Assembly (NCBI GenBank): GCA_966212235.1
Contig: CBIHPP010000002.1
Location: 680,187 to 744,186 of the forward strand
Source: Niastella sp966212235
Lineage (GTDB): Bacteria; Bacteroidota; Bacteroidia; Chitinophagales; Chitinophagaceae
DNA: 64,000 nucleotides
Reading direction: 5' to 3'
Shown here: piece by piece, positions 35,174-44,192 of the stretch
Layout: every line of letters begins with the position of its first letter
Position numbering within the stretch: position 1 is the first letter of the stretch
The notes under the pieces: generated by a model
The model's input: the letters and a program-made list of their open reading frames with translations, nothing else
Told to the model about the DNA's origin: nothing
Databases searched by the model: none
Position numbers and translations under genes: made by a program

Positions 35174-36574
35174 ATGAAGCAAATCATCTACACATTCCTT
35201 CTTGTCTCTATTGTTCAAACGGTATTGGCTCAAACACCACCGGCCACCTGGCAGGAACATTGGTTTGAGCACAACCAGTTGCTAAACCGGAAATTTTACG
35301 ATAACGATGTTGCCGTGTATTACGACAATGACGTTAGTTCAGCTGTTACCTGGCCATATACTTTTATGGGCGATGTGTGGCGGTATACAAAAAATGTATA
35401 TGGAAGCTTTGGTACCGATCCACACCTGTTTGCCATCTTTCATACCAATAAATACAGTGGCGGTCATCCCTCCACGTATTTCGATGCCAGTCACGATAAT
35501 CGCAACGTAATTGATGTAGGGGCTGGTCCATGGACAAGCGGAACCGGTGGCGACCTGGATATTGTTACCCATGAAGTAGCGCATATTGTAGAAGGCGCCA
35601 GTAAAGGCGTCCATAATTCACCTGCTTTTCCCATCTGGGGCGATAGTAAATGGGCGGAAATCTTTATCTATGATGTATACCTAGGTTTGGGAAAGACCAG
35701 TGAGGCCACCCGCTGGTATAACCAGATGCAAACTTCCACCGCTTCTTTCCCGGTGGCCAACACGCATTGGTTCCGCGATTGGTTCTATCCCATTTATAAT
35801 AATTATGGCGGTGCGCAGGTGTTGAACCGCTTCTTTACCACGCTTGCCCAGTATTTTCCTAAGAGCGGCACTAATTATTCGCGCGATATGAATTGGGGTG
35901 AATTCATCCACTTCTGGAGTGGCGCTGCCGGTGTTAATCTGAAACCATTGGCCACTACCGCATTCGGCTGGACTACCACTTTTGAAACGCAGTTCAACCA
36001 GGCCCGTATTGATTTTCCATTTACCTATGGTACCGGCGTGGCGACTGTATATAAGCATTGCAATTACGGCGGCTATGCAGTGGCTCTTGGTGTTGGCAAT
36101 TATACGTTGAGCCAGTTGCAGACCCTGGGTGTAGTAAATGACGATATCTCTTCCATAAAAGTAAACAGCGGGTACCAGGTGCAGCTGTTCCTCGATGATA
36201 ATTTTGCCGGCACGTCAATTACCCTCACCGCAGATAATGCTTGTTTGGTTGCAAATAGTTTTAATGATCTAACATCTTCTCTCCGGGTATCCGCTACCAG
36301 TCTGGCCGCTGCAAGAACAACGACTGTACCGGATAGAGTGACTGATAAACAATTGATGATCTATCCCAATCCGGTTCTTCAGGATCTAAGGTTCAACACC
36401 ATGCAACCATTGTCGGGCGCAACAATTAAAGTGCTCGATGTGATGGGCAGGGAAGTGCTGCAGGCCAGGTATACCACAAATAGTATTGATGTGTCGAGAT
36501 TGGGCTCGGGAGTTTATACGTTGATGGTAGTTAATAATGAGAAAACGATCACGAAGAGATTTGTGAAGCAGTAA
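35174..36574 (+). CDS. Secreted zincin-like protease with beta/gamma-crystallin domain and T9SS tail
   Basis: 466-aa secreted protein; the ATG at 35174 is chosen because it starts a clean signal peptide (MKQIIYTFLLVSIVQTVLAQ). The catalytic domain has HEVAH at 133-137 in DIVTHEVAHIVEGAS and a downstream WAEIF glutamate, fitting an HExxH...E metallopeptidase of a family I cannot name. A beta/gamma-crystallin domain follows (YKHCNYGGYAVAL, NDDISSIKV, LFLDDNFAG), then a Por-type T9SS sorting domain (IYPNPVLQDLRF to TKRFVKQ). The next gene has the same last two domains. Likely cell-surface or extracellular. Confidence 0.8.
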   Translation: MKQIIYTFLLVSIVQTVLAQTPPATWQEHWFEHNQLLNRKFYDNDVAVYYDNDVSSAVTWPYTFMGDVWRYTKNVYGSFGTDPHLFAIFHTNKYSGGHPSTYFDASHDNRNVIDVGAGPWTSGTGGDLDIVTHEVAHIVEGASKGVHNSPAFPIWGDSKWAEIFIYDVYLGLGKTSEATRWYNQMQTSTASFPVANTHWFRDWFYPIYNNYGGAQVLNRFFTTLAQYFPKSGTNYSRDMNWGEFIHFWSGAAGVNLKPLATTAFGWTTTFETQFNQARIDFPFTYGTGVATVYKHCNYGGYAVALGVGNYTLSQLQTLGVVNDDISSIKVNSGYQVQLFLDDNFAGTSITLTADNACLVANSFNDLTSSLRVSATSLAAARTTTVPDRVTDKQLMIYPNPVLQDLRFNTMQPLSGATIKVLDVMGREVLQARYTTNSIDVSRLGSGVYTLMVVNNEKTITKRFVKQ

Positions 36575-36635
36575 GAAAGTTGAATCCAAACTCAGGAACT
36601 ATGAACTGAGAACTATGAACTAAATAACTAAAACA

Positions 36636-38027
36636 ATGAAACACCTCATATACATATGCCTGCTAACAGGCATTGTTCAAACTGCATTGGCCAACTCCGG
36701 TATTTATGCCGGTGGGCCAGTCTACAAGAACCGCAGCTATTCTATCAGTGAGTTAAAAGGTTCCGGCTACACGTGTGTAGTGGTATGGACCATTCATATT
36801 GATGCAAGCGGTAATTTGAATTTCAATGCTGAATTTCCATTGGTGCAAAATGGTGCGTATATCGGCGCTTCCACCTATCCAAATTTTGCAGGTGATATCG
36901 CTTCTTTGAAATCAGCGCCCACCACCATTAACCGGCTTGAATTTTGTTTAAGCGCCTGGGGTTCTTCAACCTTTGCCAACATCAGGAACCTGATCAATGC
37001 ACAGGGCACAGGTACCTCCAGTATTTTGTACCAGAATTTCCTGGCATTGAGAAATACTTTTCCAGCGGTGGATGCCATTGGCTTTGATGATGAAAGCACC
37101 TACGATGTCAACACGGCCACGGCATTTGCTGTGATGTTGGGTGGTTTAGGATTTAAGGTATCGCTGGTACCGTATACGGCTGCATCTTTCTGGACCAGCG
37201 TAGCCACGAATACTAACAATCAGCGAGCCGGTACTGTTGACCGGGTAGACCTGCAATGTTATGCCGGTGGTGCGGGTAATAATCCCTGCAACTGGAATTT
37301 TGGTAGTCTCCCGGTGTATGCGGGTTTGTGGGATGCAGAAAAATCAACCAGCCAGGTGCAAAGCCAGTTAACCACCTGGAAAAACAGTTGCGGTGTTGAC
37401 GGCGGCTTTATGTGGTTATATGATGACTTTGATAATACAACCGGTACAGAGGCATATGCAGCGGCCATTAACAATGTATTTGGTGGTGGCGGCGTAAATA
37501 CGCCGGCTGCTACAATGTATAAGGACTGCAATTACACCGGGTATGCGGTTACGCTGGCTGCAGGCAGCTATACGCTTACCAGGCTGCGGTCATATGGTAT
37601 TTTAAATGATGATATTTCATCCCTTGCTGTGCAAAGCGGTTATTCGGTAACCTTGTATTGGGATGACAATTATACAGGCGCCACGCTCAACAAAACAGCC
37701 AGTGATGCCTGCCTGGTTGATGATGGCTGGAACGACAAAGTGTCTTCTGTGGTGATCAGTGGGGCATCGGCTGCCACGGCACGTACACAAGGCATAGTGG
37801 CAACGGATAAAACGATCTCCAACATGCCCGGGCAACAGGCGATCAGGTTTTTTGAAGCACCCAACCTGGCCGGTATGCCCGTACGGATATACGATATCAC
37901 CGGCCGGCAGGTAATGGCCGTTCGACCGGTTTCGAACCAAATCAATATTTCAACACTTTCCCCCGGTGTTTATGTGCTGGTGTACATGCAGCAGGGCAAA
38001 CAGGTGACCAAACGTTTTGTGAAGTAG
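36636..38027 (+). CDS. Secreted glycosidase-like protein with beta/gamma-crystallin domain and T9SS tail
   Basis: 463-aa secreted protein with signal peptide MKHLIYICLLTGIVQTALAN. The N-terminal domain (about 25-290) looks like a TIM-barrel hydrolase: AVDAIGFDDESTY resembles the acidic strand-4 motif of GH18-type enzymes, and GGFMWLYDDFDN the last strand. Chitinase/endo-N-acetylglucosaminidase-like activity is only a suggestion. A crystallin domain (YKDCNYTGYAVTL, NDDISSLAV, LYWDDNYTG) and a short T9SS sorting domain follow, homologous to those of the upstream gene. The two look like products of tail duplication joined to different catalytic heads. Confidence 0.7.
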   Translation: MKHLIYICLLTGIVQTALANSGIYAGGPVYKNRSYSISELKGSGYTCVVVWTIHIDASGNLNFNAEFPLVQNGAYIGASTYPNFAGDIASLKSAPTTINRLEFCLSAWGSSTFANIRNLINAQGTGTSSILYQNFLALRNTFPAVDAIGFDDESTYDVNTATAFAVMLGGLGFKVSLVPYTAASFWTSVATNTNNQRAGTVDRVDLQCYAGGAGNNPCNWNFGSLPVYAGLWDAEKSTSQVQSQLTTWKNSCGVDGGFMWLYDDFDNTTGTEAYAAAINNVFGGGGVNTPAATMYKDCNYTGYAVTLAAGSYTLTRLRSYGILNDDISSLAVQSGYSVTLYWDDNYTGATLNKTASDACLVDDGWNDKVSSVVISGASAATARTQGIVATDKTISNMPGQQAIRFFEAPNLAGMPVRIYDITGRQVMAVRPVSNQINISTLSPGVYVLVYMQQGKQVTKRFVK

Positions 38028-38056
38028 GGAAACATACCGTAAAAACAACAATTAAG

Positions 38057-38100
38057 AGGTGAGTTATTCGCTATTCAGCGGATGGCTCACCTTATTTTAT
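38057..38100 (+). terminator. Terminator after the glycosidase-like gene
   Basis: A 7-bp stem AGGTGAG/CTCACCT (38057-38063 with 38086-38092) is followed by TTATTTTATT. It lies 30 nt after the stop codon. Confidence 0.6.
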
Positions 38101-38165
38101 TTGCGCATCACAATTTTTTTCTATCTTTTGAACTTTATACGAGGGGGATAACATATTTTACAAAC

Positions 38166-39239
38166 ATGGCGGCAATTTCAAAAGGTAAATTCAACAACCG
38201 GCAATGGCTTTTAATCCTGATCCTGTTTGCCATGATGTCGGTTATTTCGTTTTATATATTTCAACATGCCTTTGCATACAGGTATGTGCAGATCGATGTA
38301 TTGATCGCCGCCACCAGCCTCACTATGTTCTTCTTTTTTATACTGCTGGTGACTATGCAGGGTTTTAAAGCCGTTGACATTTACGAAGATCAGTTAAAAA
38401 TAAAATGGCGATTTTCCTCAAAGATTTTCAACAAAACTGACATCACGGCATACGGTGTATCCGTGCGCAAGCAGATCAATTATATCGTCATCAAAACAAC
38501 CACCGAAGATGTGGTGTTGCCCGAGCCGTTGATCAGCAATCATGAGGAGATCATTCAGCAAATGGTGAAATGGAAAGTAAAACGCAGGAACGATCTTCCT
38601 ATCACGCGGCACTCCCGTTACGAAAACCGTGGCACGGGGGTCATCTTGATGATAGCAGGGGCGTTTTTGTTGGGTTTTACCATCAAGTCGGTCATTTCGC
38701 CGGAGTTTTCGGTCGATGGAAGCAAACTGATCACACTAAGCGGTCACCTCAGTATGGCACCGGATGTTAAACCGCCTTCGGGAAGAAAAAAATTCGGTTA
38801 CATGCAACTGTATTTACTGGAATTTCCGGGTATCAACTTTCATGTTGATGGCGTGGGGTTTAATTCCATAAATCCGAAACAATTGCAAGGAGTCGGCCGG
38901 GGCACACCATTGGAGCTATCGATCCTGAAACATGAATACGCCGTTAAGATAAAGAAAACCGAAGTACCGGGTTATTTTGAAAAGCATTATGAATGGGCTA
39001 CTATTTATACCTATAGTGTTACCATGAACGGCGATCCCTTATTAACGGTAGACCAGTATAACGAAAGCAAACATTCGCTGGATAACAGTAATAAAAAATG
39101 GAGCATCCTCATCGCTATAGTAGCCATTTCCATGTTTGCATATGGATTCATTTTATACCGGCAAAGAAACAAAGTGCCATTAACCGCCGCCCCCACCAAC
39201 ATGGAGCCGCCGATAAAGCAGATCCCTGATAAAGTATAG
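38166..39239 (+). CDS. Membrane protein of unknown function
   Basis: 357-aa integral membrane protein. The start at 38166 is favoured over an upstream ATG at 38082 because it gives MAAISKGKFNNRQW followed by a membrane segment and avoids the terminator hairpin. Two N-terminal transmembrane helices (about 16-35 and 50-72) are followed by a short PH-like or sensor-like domain (DIYEDQLKIKWRF), a third helix near 165-185, an extracytoplasmic domain, and a last helix near 315-335. No family recognised. It is followed by a convergent gene on the minus strand. Confidence 0.65.
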   Translation: MAAISKGKFNNRQWLLILILFAMMSVISFYIFQHAFAYRYVQIDVLIAATSLTMFFFFILLVTMQGFKAVDIYEDQLKIKWRFSSKIFNKTDITAYGVSVRKQINYIVIKTTTEDVVLPEPLISNHEEIIQQMVKWKVKRRNDLPITRHSRYENRGTGVILMIAGAFLLGFTIKSVISPEFSVDGSKLITLSGHLSMAPDVKPPSGRKKFGYMQLYLLEFPGINFHVDGVGFNSINPKQLQGVGRGTPLELSILKHEYAVKIKKTEVPGYFEKHYEWATIYTYSVTMNGDPLLTVDQYNESKHSLDNSNKKWSILIAIVAISMFAYGFILYRQRNKVPLTAAPTNMEPPIKQIPDKV

Positions 39240-39287
39240 CCTAATTAGCTAATGAAACCGCAAATACAATCAATGGTAAGAAATGAA

Positions 39288-39926
39288 TTACCCTTGAGTT
39301 GGATGTAAATGTTTCGGCAGCGGAATATTTTGGCTCAGGTCATCTGCAATTGGATCGCGCCGCGAGGTTTCAATAGGAATAATACCCGACCAAATAGGCA
39401 GCGGTTTGTCTTCTTCTTCGTCATTCGGCATACCGGTCCTTACTTTGGCAGAAACTTCATCAATATCAAAAGACAGCACCGTTGTTTTTTTGAGTTCATT
39501 TTCTTTCATTGGCCGCAGATAATCCCAACTGTTAGGCACTATTTTATTGGTAAGCCATTCCAATGCCGATGCTTTAAGATTGACATCTTCAATTTTTTCT
39601 CCCTGTGCAAAAAGCACTATCGACCGGTAATTGACCGAATGGGAGAAGGCAGATTTGGCAACAACCAATGCATCGATCAGGGTTGCCGAAATGCAAACCG
39701 GCACGCCCTTTTCCAGTTCCCAAATGAAATGACTGCCCACGGAACCATGGATATATATTTTATTCTCATATCGTACAAAAGCGGTGGGAATGGTAAATGG
39801 CTTGTTGTCGGCCACATAACTGACGGTGCAGAAAAGCGCCTCATCTAAAATGGAATAGATCGTTTCTTTATCATATTGGGCTCTTTTGGCTGACCGGCTG
39901 GGAATAAGATGTGACTGTGGTGCCAT
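39288..39926 (-). CDS. Pyridoxamine 5'-phosphate oxidase-like flavin-nucleotide-binding protein
   Basis: 212-aa FMN-binding split-barrel protein of the PNPOx-like superfamily (MAPQSHLIPSRSAKRAQYD start, LDEALFCTVSYVADNKPFTIPTAF core, IYIHGSVGSHF). Such proteins bind FMN or F420 and often reduce or bind small molecules; true vitamin B6 oxidase activity is not implied. It is divergently transcribed from the MocR-type regulator across 85 nt, an arrangement common in Bacteroidetes and suggesting that the regulator controls it. The C-terminal extension DEEEDKPLPIWSGIIPI is typical of this subfamily. Confidence 0.85.
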   Translation of the reverse strand: MAPQSHLIPSRSAKRAQYDKETIYSILDEALFCTVSYVADNKPFTIPTAFVRYENKIYIHGSVGSHFIWELEKGVPVCISATLIDALVVAKSAFSHSVNYRSIVLFAQGEKIEDVNLKASALEWLTNKIVPNSWDYLRPMKENELKKTTVLSFDIDEVSAKVRTGMPNDEEEDKPLPIWSGIIPIETSRRDPIADDLSQNIPLPKHLHPTQG

Positions 39927-39931
39927 ATTGG

Positions 39932-39960
39932 TTGATATTTTTTACAAAATTGTATCTTTA
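39932..39960 (+). promoter_or_regulatory. Candidate promoter of the MocR-type gene
   Basis: TTG at 39932-39934 and TATCTTTA at 39953-39960 are 18 nt apart, near the Bacteroidetes -33/-7 pattern. They lie in the 85-nt divergent intergenic region about 50 nt upstream of the ATG at 40012. An operator for the MocR protein probably lies in the same space but was not identified. Confidence 0.35.
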
Positions 39961-40011
39961 TTGGGTGGGGATAATCATCCGGTTTGTAAAAAGTCAGTAG
40001 TCCACTTTACC

Positions 40012-41487
40012 ATGCAGGCACTTTCAACGCTTATTATAATCGATAAAGATGGTCAGCAACCTGTGTATTTACAGATTGCCAACCAGTTAATGGTATTTAT
40101 TAAAGATGGCAATCTGCAGGCAAGCCACCGTTTGCCCAGCACCCGGCAAATGGCCGACTGGCTGCAGGTGCATCGTAAAACAGTGATCCAGGCATATGAT
40201 GAATTGTTGGCCCAGGGCTGGTTGGAAAGCCGCACCGGTAGCGGTACTTATGTAGCGAAGCATTTGCCGGAAATGCATCCACGCAGTTTATTGAATGGTT
40301 CAGCAAAGTCCATTAACCCCGCGCATACGGCCGGTTTCGATTTTGAGGCCATGCCGCATCTTGACAAGCCGGTGGTTTGGTCGAAACACAAATATCATCT
40401 AGATGATGGTTTCCCCGATTCGCGACTGGCGCCGTTGGAAGAACTGGCTAGGGCGTACCGGAGTCAGCTCCTTACGGGCAATCCCTACGTACGGTTAGGC
40501 TATGGAGATACATTGGGATCTTTGTGGCTGCGGCAGGTGCTGGCAACTTATTTAAATGATACGCGGGGTTTGAAGATCACTTCTGAGAACATATTGATAA
40601 CCCGTGGCACCGTGATGGGGTTGTACCTGAGCTGCACGGCTTTTTTACAACCGGGCGACGTTGCTGTGGTAGGGGAGTTGAACTACAATGGCGCCAATAT
40701 GAATTTTTTGCAGGCTGGCACCAATCTTGTAAAAATACCGGTTGATGAACATGGGATCGTAGTAGAAGAGCTGGCGGCCATTTGCCGTAAACAACGCGTA
40801 CGGATAGTATATGTAACCTCACATCATTTTTACCCAACGACTATGGCTTTGCGGGCCGATCGGCGGATCGAGCTACTCCGGCTGGCGGAACAATATGGGT
40901 TTATCATTTTTGAAGATGATTATGATTACGATTTTCATTACCTGAGCAAACCATTGCTACCGCTGGCCAGTGCCGATAAGGCGGGCATGGTATTGTATTG
41001 CGGTTCTTTTACCAAATCCATTTCACCGGCTTTTCGGGTGGGCTACCTGGTGGCTTCAGAAAATGTGATCCGCCACCTGGCACAATTGCGCCGCATCATC
41101 GACCGGCAGGGTGATATCCTGCTGGAGAATGCCATTGCCGAACTGTTGCAGAACGGCATTATTCAACGATACCTGCGTAAAGCTTTGCGTACGTACCGGC
41201 AAAGGCGCGATGTGTTTTGCGAGCTGTTGAAGACGAACCTGAGCGATTATGTGCAATTCCAGGTGCCGGTGGGCGGCATGGCCGTGTGGACGCATTTTGA
41301 TCCGGCCATTGATTTAACCGCCCTTGCCCAAAAGGCACTGCCGCACGATTTGTTTTTTTCTACGGGATTCAGAAATGATGCTATAACTCCGGTGCTGAAT
41401 GCCACGAGACTGGGCTTCGCTTCTTCAACACCGGCTGAATTGGAATGCTGTGTTGAAATTATGCGCAAACTGCTGAAGAATGGTTAA
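40012..41487 (+). CDS. MocR/PdxR-type transcription regulator (GntR HTH plus aminotransferase domain)
   Basis: 491-aa PLP-dependent regulator. The N-terminal GntR-type winged helix (PVYLQIANQLMVFIKDGNLQ, LPSTRQMADWLQVHRKTVIQAY, SRTGSGTYV in parts) is fused to a type-I aminotransferase domain with IIFEDDYDYDFHY and the PLP lysine in GSFTKSISPAFRVGY. The start at 40012 removes an unsupported 42-residue N-terminal extension that would overlap the divergent gene. MocR proteins sense PLP or an amino-acid adduct and regulate neighbouring genes; the PNPOx-like gene is the obvious target. Confidence 0.9.
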   Translation: MQALSTLIIIDKDGQQPVYLQIANQLMVFIKDGNLQASHRLPSTRQMADWLQVHRKTVIQAYDELLAQGWLESRTGSGTYVAKHLPEMHPRSLLNGSAKSINPAHTAGFDFEAMPHLDKPVVWSKHKYHLDDGFPDSRLAPLEELARAYRSQLLTGNPYVRLGYGDTLGSLWLRQVLATYLNDTRGLKITSENILITRGTVMGLYLSCTAFLQPGDVAVVGELNYNGANMNFLQAGTNLVKIPVDEHGIVVEELAAICRKQRVRIVYVTSHHFYPTTMALRADRRIELLRLAEQYGFIIFEDDYDYDFHYLSKPLLPLASADKAGMVLYCGSFTKSISPAFRVGYLVASENVIRHLAQLRRIIDRQGDILLENAIAELLQNGIIQRYLRKALRTYRQRRDVFCELLKTNLSDYVQFQVPVGGMAVWTHFDPAIDLTALAQKALPHDLFFSTGFRNDAITPVLNATRLGFASSTPAELECCVEIMRKLLKNG

Positions 41488-42055
41488 CGCTAAATGCCTA
41501 ACGAATAACGCAAAATACATGGGTCAGGTCCTGCGTTTCGCATTGAGTGTTCAGGGCTCGGCATTCCGCGCTTTAGATTTGACTTGACCCGAGATAAGAA
41601 ATTGCAAACTGCATAATCCGATATAGCAAATGCGGTTATGCATCTGATACAGCACTTTAGCAAACGAATTGACTTATCGCAATTCAATGGTAGGGTTGAT
41701 AAATAAAAGTATTTATCAATTTAAAAAAATTAATGCTTTTTTGCAATTAACCGTCATACATATTTGTTAGTATTAATATTATTAAATTAATTTCGCATGT
41801 AACCGGCAGGGCTATTTGATAAATACCTGAATGTCTTGAATATACCCTGCAAATGCAGGGCCGGTTGTTCGCACCCTTCGAACACTTCAGCTTACCGTCT
41901 GTGGGCAGGAGTATAATACCCCCTGAACCGGTTCAATTTAATCCCCTGTGTAGATAAACTCTCTTTCATTTTACGGACATTATTAAAAATCATTGACATT
42001 AATCAAATGGTTAGTGCCGATTTGTTGGTATTAAATATCTTATTGAATAATTGCT
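41488..42055. other. 568-nt gene-free AT-rich region with structured elements
   Basis: No credible ORF. Directly after the regulator stop, 41521-41530 pairs with 41581-41590 (10 bp, one G-U) around a 50-nt interior. Around 41845-41860 there is a small CCCTGC/GCAGGG hairpin. The middle (41690-41800) is very AT-rich. An FNR-type palindrome (41993-42006) stands near the right edge. The region could hold the promoter of the receiver gene and a small RNA, but no transcript can be defined. Confidence 0.5.
41993..42006. promoter_or_regulatory. FNR/Crp-type binding site upstream of the receiver gene
   Basis: TTGACATTAATCAA fits the TTGAYnnnnRTCAA dyad of FNR/DNR/HcpR-like regulators. It ends 49 nt before the receiver start codon. 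Its exact reverse complement recurs at 47716-47729, and a Crp/Fnr-family gene is encoded at 48.5 kb. Confidence 0.45.
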
Positions 42056-42439
42056 ATGGAAAACGCTCAGCCGGTTACTATTGCTATAGTAGATGATCAT
42101 GCGATGTTACGACAGGCCATTAATATGCGGCTTGGTTTATTGGGTTATAAAGTGGTATTGGAGGCCGAGAATGGCCAGGTATTTCTTGACAACTTACCCA
42201 AATTACCCGCTCCACCGGATATTTGCCTGCTTGATATAAATATGCCGGTACTGGATGGGTTTGAAACCGCCATTGAATTAAAAAAGAACTGGCCACAAAT
42301 AAAGATCCTGTTCTTTTCTATGCACAACAGCAATGCGTTTGTTAGTAAAGCCCAACAGATTGGGGCAGACGGCTTCTTATCGAAAGACGCTTCCTTTGAA
42401 GAATTGAAACAGGCATTAAAAAAAGCATTAAAAAAATAA
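42056..42439 (+). CDS. Stand-alone response regulator receiver protein
   Basis: 127-aa single CheY-like receiver domain with no output domain. It has the acidic pair D13/D14 (IVDDHAML), phospho-acceptor D60 in LLDINMPVLDG, S88 in FFSMH and the conserved K110 in FLSKDAS. Closest in style to NarL/LuxR-type receivers, but it ends in a Lys-rich tail (ALKKALKK) where the linker to a HTH would be. No histidine kinase is adjacent. An FNR-type box upstream suggests redox or NO-linked control. Its stop lies 6 nt from the convergent permease stop. Confidence 0.9.
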   Translation: MENAQPVTIAIVDDHAMLRQAINMRLGLLGYKVVLEAENGQVFLDNLPKLPAPPDICLLDINMPVLDGFETAIELKKNWPQIKILFFSMHNSNAFVSKAQQIGADGFLSKDASFEELKQALKKALKK

Positions 42440-42445
42440 GGAACG

Positions 42446-43198
42446 CTATCGTTTTAAAAAGATAAAAATGGCGCCAATAAGGGTGAGCACGATCACCACC
42501 TGGCGATACAGATCGTCTTTTATTCTGGCTACCAGTTTTATACCGCACCAGAAACCCAGAATAAGAAAGGGCACCAGCGCCAGATCGGTCAACAGCGAGG
42601 TAGCTGTGATATTCTTCCAGTAAAAGACCTGGAAGGGTAACTTGAATAAATTAATAAGCAGGAATATCCAGGCGCCAGTTCCAATAAAATCATTTTTGGG
42701 CAAACGCATAGCCAAAAAATAGATATTCGAAAAAGCGCCCGCCAGGTTGCCCAGCATGGTGGTAAATCCCGACACCAATCCCATGCCGGCAGTAAACATT
42801 TTGTTACCCGGTACGATCACCGTTTTACGGAACTCTATCACCAGTATGATCACTACCGTAAGAACAATGATGGAGGCCATAACTTTTCTGAAAATAGCTT
42901 CATTCAGGTCTTTCCCCACAAACACACCCACTAAAATGCCGATGACCATCCAGGGCATTAATTTAATAACATGCGGCCATTGTGCATGCCGGTGGTAATA
43001 CTTTACCGCCAGAATATCTGCTACACATAATAGTGGAAGTACGATACCGGTGGAAGCCTTCCCGCCGAACACGATGGTCATAATAGTTACGTTCAGCATA
43101 TCAATGCCCTTGAGCCCCGCTTTGGAAAGCCCGATAATAAAGGCCGACAGCGCTATCAGTATCAGGCTGGTGGTAGAGTACGAAGCAAATACACCCAT
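42446..43198 (-). CDS. TauE/SafE-family (sulfite exporter-like) permease
   Basis: 250-aa inner-membrane protein with about eight hydrophobic helices and the TauE/SafE pattern: FIIGLSKAGLKG near the N terminus and GLVSGFTTMLGNLAGAFSNIY in the second half (shown as the repeated GxxxG-rich re-entrant motifs). Family members export sulfite, sulfoacetate or other organic anions. No sulfur-metabolism genes are nearby, so the substrate is unknown. It converges on the receiver gene and diverges from the GH12 gene. Confidence 0.85.
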   Translation of the reverse strand: MGVFASYSTTSLILIALSAFIIGLSKAGLKGIDMLNVTIMTIVFGGKASTGIVLPLLCVADILAVKYYHRHAQWPHVIKLMPWMVIGILVGVFVGKDLNEAIFRKVMASIIVLTVVIILVIEFRKTVIVPGNKMFTAGMGLVSGFTTMLGNLAGAFSNIYFLAMRLPKNDFIGTGAWIFLLINLFKLPFQVFYWKNITATSLLTDLALVPFLILGFWCGIKLVARIKDDLYRQVVIVLTLIGAIFIFLKR

Positions 43199-43303
43199 GT
43201 GCGATCAGTATGATTATAAAAAAGCCAAATGTAACAAAAGCCCCCCTCTTTATAAACATTCAACTACCCCCATTGTGGGTACCGGTGGGTATATTCATAA
43301 AGC

Positions 43304-43390
43304 CGTGAAACGGCAAACGGGAAACGGCAATTAGAAAGTTGTATTTCCATTTCATCTGCCAGCTGGCGGACCGTTTCACGATTTTTTAAA
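43304..43390 (+). other. Inverted repeat upstream of the GH12 gene
   Basis: CGTGAAACGG at 43304-43313 and its complement CCGTTTCACG at 43371-43380 are followed by ATTTTTTAAA, 19-29 nt before the GH12 start. It encloses the palindrome GCCAGCTGGC (43358-43367). It could be a terminator-like leader structure or an operator. Confidence 0.35.
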
Positions 43391-43408
43391 CCATAAAATT
43401 TTATCACC

Positions 43409-44173
43409 ATGACTCGAAAACTAACGATTGCGTTTGCATGCTCAGCCATTCTCTTTACCCATTGTAAAAAAGACACTGCCATTCCCGAGGCCGAAGTGCA
43501 GGCTGTTTGGTCATCCAGCGCCCAGTGGGCTACCTGGAACAACGGCGGTTATACCCTCTATAATAATATATGGGGCAGTGGGGCCGGTTCACAATCCATT
43601 TGGGCCAATAGTTATAGTAACTGGGGCATATGGGCCAACCATCCCAACACCGGAGGTATTAAATCGTATCCAAACAGTACACGAAATGTTAACCGGGTCC
43701 TCAGTTCGCTAGGCTCACTCACCAGTAGCATCAGCGTAACCTCACCGTCGGGTGGTGCCTGGACATCGGCCTATGATATCTGGGATAATAACCATCAGCA
43801 TGAAATTATGCTGTGGATGAATTACACCAGCAACAGCAATGGTTCGGGAAACATTAAACCCATTTCTTACAACTGGAATTCTGCCGGGAATCCCGTACCG
43901 GTGTTTACCAATTTGTCGGTAGGCGGCGCCACCTGGAATGTATTCCGCGGTCATAACGGCGGAAATAATGTGTATTCTTTCCTGCGTACCAGCAAAACCA
44001 ACAACACGACGGTAGATATCAGGGCTATTGCCAACTGGATCAGGACCCAGGGCTGGTTTGGGAATATCACGGTGGGTGATGTTCAATTCGGTTATGAGAT
44101 CACCTCAAGCTATGGTAACAATGGCTCCGGGTTAAACTGGACTACCAACAGTTATTCGGTTAGCTTTAATTAA
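43409..44173 (+). CDS. GH12-family beta-glucanase-like lipoprotein
   Basis: 254-aa predicted lipoprotein (hydrophobic start, Cys at residue 19 followed by KKD) carrying a glycoside hydrolase family 12 beta-jelly-roll domain. Family landmarks are LYNNIWGSGAGSQ, YPNSTRNVN, the nucleophile region HEIMLWMNY (E132), WNVFRGHNGGNNVYSF and the acid/base region QFGYEITSS (E230). GH12 enzymes hydrolyse beta-1,4-glucan or xyloglucan. The Cys-Lys-Lys-Asp start suggests surface export typical of Bacteroidetes lipoproteins. It precedes a second lipoprotein gene by 19 nt, perhaps co-transcribed. Confidence 0.85.
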   Translation: MTRKLTIAFACSAILFTHCKKDTAIPEAEVQAVWSSSAQWATWNNGGYTLYNNIWGSGAGSQSIWANSYSNWGIWANHPNTGGIKSYPNSTRNVNRVLSSLGSLTSSISVTSPSGGAWTSAYDIWDNNHQHEIMLWMNYTSNSNGSGNIKPISYNWNSAGNPVPVFTNLSVGGATWNVFRGHNGGNNVYSFLRTSKTNNTTVDIRAIANWIRTQGWFGNITVGDVQFGYEITSSYGNNGSGLNWTTNSYSVSFN

Positions 44174-44192
44174 ATAGTGCGGCCCCATTTTT

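Noticed and set aside
43264..43542. 92-codon minus-strand ORF over the start of the GH12 gene
   Set aside because: It overlaps the lipoprotein start of a well-supported GH12 gene and has no recognisable domain.
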